DNA from: an uncultured bacterium
GTDB taxonomy: Bacteria > Actinomycetota > Thermoleophilia > Solirubrobacterales > 70-9
Direction: 5' to 3'
DNA: 39,602 nucleotides
Assembly (NCBI GenBank): GCA_903901855.1
Contig: CAIUSP010000058.1
Location: 1-39,602 of the forward strand
The position numbers and the translations under genes were made by a program. The notes beneath the pieces were generated by a model that ran no database searches, had not been told where the DNA came from, and saw only the letters and a list, made by a program, of their open reading frames with translations. How positions within the stretch are numbered: position 1 is the stretch's first letter; every line of letters starts with the position of its first letter. Below are positions 24,573 through 31,165 of this stretch, piece by piece.

Positions 24573-26263
24573 CGGAGGCCCTCCGGCGCGGTCGGGGATG
24601 ACGACCTGTCGTGCGTGGGAAGGAGATCCTCGGGCATGAGCGCTGCACCGTCTGTGAGACGGGAAACCTCGGTAGCGAAGTGAAGTCCGCTGGACAGCAC
24701 CTCCCTCACCGCACCGTCCGCGATAACGCGGCCGCGCGCCAGTAGTACTACGCGATCGGCGAAACCAGCCGCGAATTCGACGTCATGAGTCGCGATTAGT
24801 ACGGCGCAGCCCCTGCCAGAGATCTCGGTGGCCAGTCCCGCGAGATCGGCCTTCCGCCCACGGTCCATCCCGCGAGTAGGTTCATCGAGGAGGAGCGCGG
24901 ACGGCAGTGGATCGTCCGCCTCTGAGCGACCGGCAATGACCAACGCCACCGCAAGTCGCTGGCGCTCACCGCCACTGAGATCGCGAGGGTCCGCGTCCTC
25001 GAATCCCTCCAGCCCAACCGCGCGCAGCGCAGCATGCCCAGCCACGCCCGGGAGCTCGTCACCCACTCGCTCGCGCACGATCATGTCCGCAGGGCGCTGA
25101 GGGAGCATCGCGACCCCTCTTTCCCCACGCACCACGCGTCCCTCGGAGGACTCGATCAACTCCGCAGCCAGCCTCAGTAGGGTCGTCTTGCCCGCGCCGT
25201 TGGCCCCCATCAACGCCACACGCTCGCCTTGCAGCAGTTCCATGTCCAGTCCGCGGAGGGCCTCCACCTCGCCGCCTCCCTGGCCGAGTGACACCTCCAC
25301 TGCCCGTATCGACAGAGCAGTCTGGACTTGGGCTGCAGAGGGGTCGGAAGCCCCGGATGCGACCGTGGACCTGTCGGGCGAGTCCAGAGAGCACGCACCT
25401 GCAAGGGCCTGGCGGGCCTTGCGGCGAGATACGACTGCGCGTGACCCGACGGCACGAAGGGCATGTGCCCCGGGGGTCGCGAGATCCGGCTCCTCGTCCA
25501 GAGACCACTCGAGGAAATCGTCCGGATCGCCGTCGAAGGCGATGCGACCCGACCTCATCGCTATGGCCCTGTCCGCCCCCTCGAGGCATCGCTCGAGACG
25601 GTGTTCACAGCAGATAACCGCTACGCCGAACTCCTCGTTCAGCCGCCTCAACGCCCAGATCAGCCCCTCGGCAGCCACCGGATCCAACTGAGATGTGGCC
25701 TCGTCCAGCAGCAGCAAGGCTGGGCGCGTGACCATCGCCGCTGCGAGGGCGACCCGCTGCAGTTCACCGCCGGATAGGGTGCCCGTCTGACGGTCGAGCA
25801 GGTGGTCGATTCCCAATGCAAGCGCGATCTCTTCGACGGCTCGAGCGACCTCCCCCTCGCGTGCACCTCGCAGCTCCAGCGGCAGGCGCAGTTCCGCGAG
25901 GACAGTCGTACTGACCACCTGAGACTCCGGATCCTGAGCGACCAGGCCGACCTCGGTCGCGAGCTCCGCCGGGCCGTGATGCCTCACATCGTGGCCCGCG
26001 ACCTCGAGCGCCCCAGAGATATAGCCACCGTGGAAGTGCGGGACCAGACCGCAGGCAGCACGGAGAAGCGTGGTCTTGCCCGATCCCGAGAGCCCGGCGA
26101 GCACCACCATCTCCCCGCGAGCCACCTCGAGGTCGATCGACTTCAGGGCCAGTGGACCGTACTCGTCCTTGCCTGCTACCCCGGATGCGGCACCCACCCC
26201 CAACGGGTAGCGGTAATCCAGCTTGGAACACCTCAGCGCCGGAGAGTGTCCGGGGAGATTCAC
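24569..26263 (-). CDS. ecfA: ECF transporter energising ATPase, two fused ABC domains (EcfA-EcfA')
   Basis: A 564-residue fusion of the two cytoplasmic ATPases of an energy-coupling-factor importer. Domain 1 has Walker A GLSGSGKTT (57-65), Q-loop VAQDPESQ, signature LSGGE (163-167) and Walker B LLLLDE (183-188). Domain 2 has Walker A GANGAGKTT (353-361), Q-loop MLPQRP, signature LSGGE (429-433), Walker B LLLDEPTRGMD (457-467) and switch His493. About 70 residues of linker join them. The frame is open to 26458, but the GTG at 26263 overlaps the ecfT stop and has GAGGAGG upstream. With EcfT and the S-component it makes a complete dedicated (group I-like) ECF module. Confidence 0.93.
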   Translation of the reverse strand: MNLPGHSPALRCSKLDYRYPLGVGAASGVAGKDEYGPLALKSIDLEVARGEMVVLAGLSGSGKTTLLRAACGLVPHFHGGYISGALEVAGHDVRHHGPAELATEVGLVAQDPESQVVSTTVLAELRLPLELRGAREGEVARAVEEIALALGIDHLLDRQTGTLSGGELQRVALAAAMVTRPALLLLDEATSQLDPVAAEGLIWALRRLNEEFGVAVICCEHRLERCLEGADRAIAMRSGRIAFDGDPDDFLEWSLDEEPDLATPGAHALRAVGSRAVVSRRKARQALAGACSLDSPDRSTVASGASDPSAAQVQTALSIRAVEVSLGQGGGEVEALRGLDMELLQGERVALMGANGAGKTTLLRLAAELIESSEGRVVRGERGVAMLPQRPADMIVRERVGDELPGVAGHAALRAVGLEGFEDADPRDLSGGERQRLAVALVIAGRSEADDPLPSALLLDEPTRGMDRGRKADLAGLATEISGRGCAVLIATHDVEFAAGFADRVVLLARGRVIADGAVREVLSSGLHFATEVSRLTDGAALMPEDLLPTHDRSSSPTAPEGLR

Positions 26264-27183
26264 CTGTTCCACCTCCTCGCTCCGAGACCCCACGGAACGA
26301 GAGACAGAAGGGTCAGAAGAGGGATTGCGGCCGTGAGCAGGAGCGCCTGCCACGAGACCTCCATCGCCACCTCCGGATAGGACTCGAATCTGGCGAACCC
26401 CGCACCCAGCAGGAAACCGACGGCCACGGCAACTGCGCATCCCGAAACCAGAGGCCACAGACCATCCCCTGCGACGTTGCGGAGCGCCTCGCCGGTGCTG
26501 TTGCGTCGGCTCGGCCGCAGCGAGTGGCCGCGCAACTCGAGAGTCGCTGCCACCTCGACCGAGCGATCGAGCGAACCCGCTACGACACGACGTGCCAACT
26601 CGGCCTTGCCGACGGGAGCGGCGGCGGGGCCCCGGAGATCTACTCCTTCCTTCAACCGGGAGAAGTCAGCCGCTGCCACCGGCACCAGTCGCGACACCAG
26701 GGTCGCAGTGAGCGCCGAATGCCGGGCGACCGGTCGAAGCGCCGCGAGCACCCGGTCCGGATCCACACAGGCAGACCAGACCGCGAACAGGAGAGCGACC
26801 GAGATCACTCGCAGCGCGATCACGCCGCCTGCGGCCAGAGACTCGAGGGTGATCGTCCCACCGATGACAGGGATCTCAGGAGCCCGGAAGAGCACCGTCG
26901 CCCCCGCGTGGCTGATCAGACCGTTGACCACGATCATCAGGATCGCCAGCGGGATCGAGAATCGCAGAGCCTGACTCATGGCCGGCTTCGCGCCGCAAGC
27001 CCAGCCGAGTACCCACGCCGAAACCCCCGCCGAGGCGATCACCAATGGACTTCCTGCCGCCAGAGCGACCACCCCCAGCGCCACCAGAGGGGCGGCGGCT
27101 ACTGCGGGATGCGCTCGATGCAGCGGACTGGCCCCGGGGGTGAAGGCGAAGGCAGCAAGTGCCTGTTGGCGGGAATCACTCAC
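26260..27183 (-). CDS. ecfT: ECF transporter transmembrane coupling protein EcfT
   Basis: A 307-residue membrane protein linking the ATPases to the S-component. Hydrophobic segments lie at about residues 28-65, 72-92, 110-140 and near the C-terminus (240-300). The two cytoplasmic coupling motifs of the family are recognisable as DLRG (182-185) and ELRGHS (216-221), within the long amphipathic helices between LVSRLVPVAAADFSRLKEG and the last membrane part. These Arg-Gly motifs insert into the ATPase grooves. GTG start overlapping the stop of the DUF4430 lipoprotein gene (GTGA), and 4-nt overlap with ecfA. Its neighbours indicate a corrinoid transporter, not a cobalt CbiMNQO system, since no CbiM or CbiN is present. 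Confidence 0.9.
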   Translation of the reverse strand: MSDSRQQALAAFAFTPGASPLHRAHPAVAAAPLVALGVVALAAGSPLVIASAGVSAWVLGWACGAKPAMSQALRFSIPLAILMIVVNGLISHAGATVLFRAPEIPVIGGTITLESLAAGGVIALRVISVALLFAVWSACVDPDRVLAALRPVARHSALTATLVSRLVPVAAADFSRLKEGVDLRGPAAAPVGKAELARRVVAGSLDRSVEVAATLELRGHSLRPSRRNSTGEALRNVAGDGLWPLVSGCAVAVAVGFLLGAGFARFESYPEVAMEVSWQALLLTAAIPLLTLLSLVPWGLGARRWNR

Positions 27184-28097
27184 GGCCTCGGGACCCCCAC
27201 CGGCCGTGCCCCCTGATCCTCCGGATAGACCACCGCGTATCGATGCTCGAGATCAGGACCGAACAGACCGCTCGGCACGGAGTCCTCGTCCGCCCCGGTG
27301 ACGATCCAAGTGACTCGATCCGATCGGTCAGACAGCGCTGCCACCAGTCCCGCGCGGGAGGGACTACCGACCTCGCCACCCCGGGAGTCGAGCGGTTGCA
27401 GCAGCCAGCCTGTATCGGGAGCCGGGACGAAGCGCGCGTACACCCCACTCTCCGAGGGTCCCCTCGCCATGACCCGGACCTCCTCCTCATCACGCAGCCG
27501 ACTCCAGGGACCGATGAGCACGCGAAGCGAGGCGGTCTCCCCCTCGACCTTGGCGACCCGTGCCCCCGCTCGCTCCAGGTCTCGTACCACCCCGTCACAA
27601 CCGACAGGGCTCGCCATGAGGCACTCCACATCGACAGCGCCGGGGTGACCTTCGAACGGCTGCGGCCATGAGCCGACCACGGCGGGCACGTGCATCGTCA
27701 CGGACCAATCCCGTCTGTCCCACCAAATCGAATCTCCCGGCTCCACCTGGGCCTCGAGGGCCCCTACAGGCGATTCGGTGCCGTCGAGGTAGAAGAACCA
27801 GTCGACCGGCGACCCATCGGCGCTTCCCGCCGCAAACCCGTTGATCGACTCCACGAAACCTCCGCCGTAGGTGGTCTCGACCTGGTCGACAGACCGAGTC
27901 AGCAATCGCATCACGTCGTCCGAGTCGCGAACCGGCTGGGGCTCGTCGTACATCACGATCCTCCCGAAATCCCTGGTGACCGAGACCTCGGCATCTCCGC
28001 GCTCCTCGCCGGGACCGAAACCGCAACCGATGAGCAGGGCTGCCATCAGGAGCGAGCCGCCGACGCCGAGCGCAATCCGAAAACGAGAACCGCTCAC
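27180..28097 (-). CDS. DUF4430 (transcobalamin C-terminal-like) lipoprotein
   Basis: A 305-residue surface lipoprotein: lipobox LIGC with lipidated Cys25, then a DUF4430-type domain at about residues 37-130 (DDVMRLLTRSVDQVETTYGGGFVESINGF, then VDWFFYLDGTESPVGALEAQVEPGDSIWWD). DUF4430 is the small beta domain found as the C-terminal half of transcobalamin and intrinsic factor. Residues about 131-305 form a second domain I do not recognise, with Cys159 and Cys167 possibly bonded. The gene is second in the cobalamin-riboswitch operon, with GTGA overlaps on both sides. Likely role, inferred: capturing the corrinoid at the cell surface for the ECF transporter downstream. Confidence 0.82.
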   Translation of the reverse strand: MSGSRFRIALGVGGSLLMAALLIGCGFGPGEERGDAEVSVTRDFGRIVMYDEPQPVRDSDDVMRLLTRSVDQVETTYGGGFVESINGFAAGSADGSPVDWFFYLDGTESPVGALEAQVEPGDSIWWDRRDWSVTMHVPAVVGSWPQPFEGHPGAVDVECLMASPVGCDGVVRDLERAGARVAKVEGETASLRVLIGPWSRLRDEEEVRVMARGPSESGVYARFVPAPDTGWLLQPLDSRGGEVGSPSRAGLVAALSDRSDRVTWIVTGADEDSVPSGLFGPDLEHRYAVVYPEDQGARPVGVPRP

Positions 28098-28840
28098 CCC
28101 CTACGTACTTCCTCGCAGTCCTGGGCCACCGCGTCCCGCGAGTCGATGAAGGCGATGTCAGCTCCGCTCGAACAGCGCACCAGATCGCGGGCACCATCGC
28201 GTGCCAGTACACGATCGTCAGCGTTGGTACCGGTCACCGGGAACGCTCCTGGGGCACCCACCACCACTCGCCGCCCCTCCCTCGGCGCCGGCCCGGGGAT
28301 GCTCGTCGAGGGGTACTCCTCGGTCAGTTGGTAGACGACGGTCTGACCGCTCTTGACCCGGGCGTTATCGGCGCTCGTCTCGACGAAGGTGCCGCCTATC
28401 CAGACGGCCCAGTAGGCGAGCCCGGAGGCCTCCACCCCACCGATGCCACAGAGGGTGTGACCGAACGAGTAGTAGTCGCTCACCCGGAGCGGGCGCAGGA
28501 CTCCGAGTTCCGCCGCCGCGTCGGCCAGGACTCCCATTGCGTTTGGTCCGCGTACAGCGGTCGGTGCAAACCCACCGTCGCCACCGGTGCCCTCACCAAA
28601 ACAAAGTGCTTGCGGGGAGGTCCTCACTCTCATCGAGGAGGAGTGGACCACCGCGTCCACCATCTGACGACCCAGCCCGTCTACGACCCTGACCGGAACC
28701 CGAACCTGTTTGGCGAATGCGCTGGCGGGAGCGACTGCCAACGACATACAGGTCAGAGCTGCGACGATCGCCCCACCCAGGGCCAGGTACCTAAATGACG
28801 CTCTGTGGACGCAGGGCGTCCCCATCTCCGATCCATTCAT
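28094..28840 (-). CDS. Secreted DUF4430 (transcobalamin C-terminal-like) protein
   Basis: A 248-residue protein with a signal peptide (hydrophobic residues about 18-40, likely cleavage after AFA at 43). A DUF4430-type domain covers about 45-178: NAMGVLADAAAELGVLRPLRVSD, then FGHTLCGIGGVEASGLAYWAVWIGG, then ARVKSGQTVVYQLTEEYP. Cys80 and Cys131 may form a disulfide. The C-terminus (about 203-248) carries a short Asp-rich repeat (DDRVLARDGARDLVRCSSGAD, then FIDSRDAVAQDCEEV) of a kind common in secreted Thermoleophilia proteins. There is no lipobox or sorting motif, so it may be released. The ATG at 28840 has GGGGAGG 6 nt upstream; the longer open frame would run into the riboswitch. First gene of the B12 operon. 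Confidence 0.82.
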   Translation of the reverse strand: MNGSEMGTPCVHRASFRYLALGGAIVAALTCMSLAVAPASAFAKQVRVPVRVVDGLGRQMVDAVVHSSSMRVRTSPQALCFGEGTGGDGGFAPTAVRGPNAMGVLADAAAELGVLRPLRVSDYYSFGHTLCGIGGVEASGLAYWAVWIGGTFVETSADNARVKSGQTVVYQLTEEYPSTSIPGPAPREGRRVVVGAPGAFPVTGTNADDRVLARDGARDLVRCSSGADIAFIDSRDAVAQDCEEVRRG

Positions 28841-28842
28841 CT

Positions 28843-28890
28843 CTGCCTCCCCTTTCCTCGAGGGACTGATTGGCTTCTGGTCGGAGGCAG
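28843..28890 (-). promoter_or_regulatory. Possible expression-platform hairpin masking the ribosome site
   Basis: On the minus strand CTGCCTCC (28890-28883), part of the conserved 3' end of the riboswitch, is an exact reverse complement of GGAGGCAG (28850-28843), which contains the Shine-Dalgarno of the first gene. An 8-bp stem with a 32-nt loop could form only when the aptamer's 3' strand is not in use. The loop also contains CCTCGAGG. Function is inferred. Confidence 0.4.
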
Positions 28891-29072
28891 GTCTCCTGGC
28901 TCGGGATCGATCTCCATGCCTTCCCGGTCGCTCGTCGCTCCCAGTGGCTCTCATCTGGAGATCCCGGTCGAGAAACGACCGGAAAGCTTCCCTCACAGTG
29001 GCGGGACCGCGCAGGACTCACACCTGACTTCCCTAGGGCGCCCGTACCGGAAGCGACGCCGCAACCACCGAC
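28880..29072 (-). ncRNA. Cobalamin (adenosylcobalamin-type) riboswitch
   Basis: The minus strand carries the conserved blocks in order: a GTCGG closing strand at 29072-29068; AGGGAAG with GGTG and GAGTCC (29034-29012 region); GCGGTCCCGCCACTGTGA (B12 box with GCCACTG at 29002-28996); a second GCCACTGG at 28948-28941; GGGAAGGC; the invariant AGCCAGGAGACCTGCC at 28901-28886; and CCGAC at 28884-28880, pairing with GTCGG. This is an essentially complete class I cobalamin aptamer. It ends 40 nt before the ATG of the secreted DUF4430 gene. Cobalamin riboswitches normally lower expression of uptake or synthesis genes when the cofactor is plentiful. This strongly ties the downstream operon to cobalamin or a corrinoid precursor. 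I see no clear U-tract terminator, so control is probably translational. Confidence 0.96.
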
Positions 29073-29109
29073 TTATGTCGTTGGCGACTCTATCACAACG
29101 AGGAGGCGG

Positions 29110-29952
29110 TCAGACCGGAAAGCAGCGTGACCTCGCGGAGGCACCGAGGGAGCTGCCGTCCAGATAGGTGACTCGGCCATTCATGTCCAACATCCGATTG
29201 CGGTCAGCGCACCTCGCAGTGACGTAGCCACGGCCGTTGCCTCCGCCGATCTCGATCTCGAAATTGGTCAATGCCGCAAGCCCGTCGAGGAAGGTCGGGA
29301 CGGAGATGTCGAGGCGGTAGCCGAAGTCCTTGCCGCTGCGCGATGGCCGGATAGTGCCGAGAAGCGCCCCTCCGTAAGCCGCGCTCTCGACCCGCGCGAG
29401 TATGACCAGTTGCGGCCGCCCCGTTCCGGCCTCCGCGGGCCCCTTGAACGCCGTCAACTCCGTCGCGAGCTCCTCGTAGCCGTACGGGTGACTTTCATCC
29501 ACCGGCCAGGGAAAGCGAGCCACGGCGGCGCCAGTCCCGAGAACGGAATCCGGACAGCGGGCTATAGCCAACTGCGTGCTCAGGCTGTCGAGCCACTCCC
29601 GACGGCACACCTTCTGACGCGCAATCCTGCCGTTGAACACGAAGTCGTCGTCGAAATTGAAGCTGGCGAACACCGTGGGGCTGGGGATCTTGTTCGGCGC
29701 GGTCTCGTTCAGGGTCGTGGCGGTAATCGAGATGACGGCTGGCTTGCGCTTGTCGCGCTTCAACTTGGTCGGGGAGACCCCGACTCCGATCGTCTGAGTC
29801 TGAGCGGCCTGACCGGAGCCGGTCTTGACCACGAAGCAGGCAAGAGCAACCACTACCACGATCTTGACCCGCCTCTTGCGCCGCTCGCGTGGCGTGGGGG
29901 CTGCCGCAGGAGCGGCGAAGAACTCTCTGGACCTTTCGAGTAGTGCTTCCAT
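29110..29952 (-). CDS. Membrane-anchored extracellular protein, paralogue of its neighbour
   Basis: A 280-residue protein with a 28-residue N-terminus ending in RRKRRVK, a hydrophobic segment (about 29-44) that is either an anchor or a late signal peptide, and an extracellular domain. The domain resembles that of the next gene upstream: LSTQLAIARCPDSVLGTGAAV, ELTAFKG, VILARVESAAYGGALLGTI, DFGYRLDISVP and ALTNFEIEIGGGNGRGYVTARC each have counterparts there. Three or more conserved Cys suggest disulfides. I do not recognise a named family. It ends 38 nt before the riboswitch begins, so the B12 operon promoter probably overlaps its 3' end. A strong terminator separates it from the upstream paralogue. 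Confidence 0.72.
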   Translation of the reverse strand: MEALLERSREFFAAPAAAPTPRERRKRRVKIVVVVALACFVVKTGSGQAAQTQTIGVGVSPTKLKRDKRKPAVISITATTLNETAPNKIPSPTVFASFNFDDDFVFNGRIARQKVCRREWLDSLSTQLAIARCPDSVLGTGAAVARFPWPVDESHPYGYEELATELTAFKGPAEAGTGRPQLVILARVESAAYGGALLGTIRPSRSGKDFGYRLDISVPTFLDGLAALTNFEIEIGGGNGRGYVTARCADRNRMLDMNGRVTYLDGSSLGASARSRCFPV

Positions 29953-30028
29953 CAGATCAGCTTCTGAATCCTAAACACCCTGCTCGACTGGAAGTTTCAC
30001 TCTCGGACCCATTCGACCCGAGAAAGGA

Positions 30029-30056
30029 AGAGGGGCGGCCTGATGGCCGCCCCTCT
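30029..30056 (-). terminator. Intrinsic terminator between the two paralogous genes
   Basis: A perfect 12-bp stem: AGAGGGGCGGCC at 30029-30040 with GGCCGCCCCTCT at 30045-30056, tetraloop TGAT on the plus strand (ATCA on the minus). On the minus strand it is followed by TCCTTTCTC. It lies 51 nt after the stop of the 30107-31027 gene. Confidence 0.8.
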
Positions 30057-30106
30057 GTCCGGAAACTGATGCGTTTCGCTTGATTCAGACTCGACTCGAG
30101 AGAGCC

Positions 30107-31027
30107 TCAGCCGCACTTCTTGTTGTCGACTGCCCTCTTGCCTGCTGGCAGGTAGCTGTCGGCGTTCGGATCGGCTCCTCCGCCTTCCTGGTCCTTGGCC
30201 GAGAAGTAGAACTTGCTCGAGGACTTGAAGGTCGGCTTGACGCACTTGGCCTGGATGAATCCGGCCTTGTAGCCGTTTCCGACCGTCAATTCGAACTCCG
30301 TCAGCGCGGTCGTACCACTTGCGAGAAGCGGGATGAACACATCCAGCATCTTGCCGTAGTCCGCACCTGAAGCCCAGCTCGGCTTGTTCACGAGGGTGCC
30401 GATCAGCGCCGACCCGGTACCCAGCGCCTCTGCGCGGGAGAACAGGATCACCGTCGGGTTGCCCGCTGTGTCGGTCTCACCGCGGAAAGCGGTAAGTTCG
30501 ACCTGAGTCGGCCCGAACGTCTCGTAGAAGCCAGGAACGCGAATACGGGCAACACCGCCGCCAACGATCGAGTTGGGGCAAGCCGCCTTGGCGAGTGCCG
30601 TGCTGAGGCCAGCAACAGCTGACTGCGCGCAGGGCGTTGCCTTGGTGACGTTGAACTTCAGGTTGCTCGAGAACACGACCTGGGCCCGGATTGCCGGATC
30701 GGGGATTCCCGTACCGGGATAGGACCCGTTACCAGTCGCCGTACGGAAGGTCATGGCGACGTTCTTCCATGCCTTCCTGGTGAGCAGCTTGCCGCTCGGC
30801 TTGGTGAAGCCACTGACGAAGCCGACCTCACCGTTGGGGCTTCCGGCCGGCTTGAACTTCGCAGTTCCGGTCGAGATGCCGACATAGCCGGCGGTCTGGT
30901 ACTTGCCCGTTGCCAACGGCACGTTCGGCGTCGGCTCGGGCGGTGAAGGAGCAGCCATGGCAATGCCGGTGAAGGCAAACAGGCCCAAGGCCGCACCTGC
31001 GGTTGCAAGAACTTTTCTTCTACGCAT
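30107..31027 (-). CDS. Secreted protein next to the Mce cluster, paralogue of its neighbour
   Basis: This is a 306-residue exported protein with a signal peptide at residues 1-25 (MRRRK, hydrophobic core, cleavage after AMA). The mature part is beta-rich with conserved landmarks LSTALAKAACPNSIVGGGVARIRVPG, ELTAFRGETD, TVILFSRAEALGTGSALIGTL, DYGKMLDVFIP and ALTEFELTVGNGYKAGFIQAKC, all mirrored in the gene at 29110-29952. It has a few Cys that may pair. The family is not one I can name. The ATG at 31027 has GGTAGGAAT upstream. It lies 138 nt downstream of the last Mce gene on the same strand but has its own candidate promoter and terminator, so it is probably a separate unit. A cell-envelope role is a guess from location only. 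Confidence 0.75.
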   Translation of the reverse strand: MRRRKVLATAGAALGLFAFTGIAMAAPSPPEPTPNVPLATGKYQTAGYVGISTGTAKFKPAGSPNGEVGFVSGFTKPSGKLLTRKAWKNVAMTFRTATGNGSYPGTGIPDPAIRAQVVFSSNLKFNVTKATPCAQSAVAGLSTALAKAACPNSIVGGGVARIRVPGFYETFGPTQVELTAFRGETDTAGNPTVILFSRAEALGTGSALIGTLVNKPSWASGADYGKMLDVFIPLLASGTTALTEFELTVGNGYKAGFIQAKCVKPTFKSSSKFYFSAKDQEGGGADPNADSYLPAGKRAVDNKKCG

Positions 31028-31095
31028 CAGATTCCTACCTCTCCTGTCGTTTTCAGGACCCCTCTGGGATCCCTGTCTACTGCATGAAACACCAT

Positions 31096-31120
31096 TGAGT
31101 GACGGTGCGCACTCAGTATA
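31096..31120 (-). promoter_or_regulatory. Candidate -10 box with overlapping inverted repeat
   Basis: TATACT lies at 31120-31115 on the minus strand, a strong -10 match, about 90 nt upstream of the start codon at 31027. No good -35 is seen. An inverted repeat, TGAGTG (31096-31101) and CACTCA (31110-31115), lies immediately downstream and shares one base with the -10 box, so it is either an operator or a 5' hairpin of the transcript. Confidence 0.4.
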
Positions 31121-31165
31121 AACCCGCACACCTCGGATAGTTGCGGTCGCCTGCGAGGTTGGTCG

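Noticed and set aside
24569-27183. Reading the ECF genes as a cobalt CbiMNQO transporter
   Set aside because: No CbiM or CbiN is present, the S-component has vitamin-type motifs, and the DUF4430 proteins suggest a larger ligand.
26152-27216. Plus-strand open frame of 354 codons opposite ecfT
   Set aside because: Antisense shadow with Arg/Gln/His-rich low-complexity sequence.
28841-28996. N-terminal extension of the secreted DUF4430 protein through the riboswitch
   Set aside because: The region is the aptamer and leader; the ATG at 28840 has an excellent ribosome site and precedes a signal peptide.
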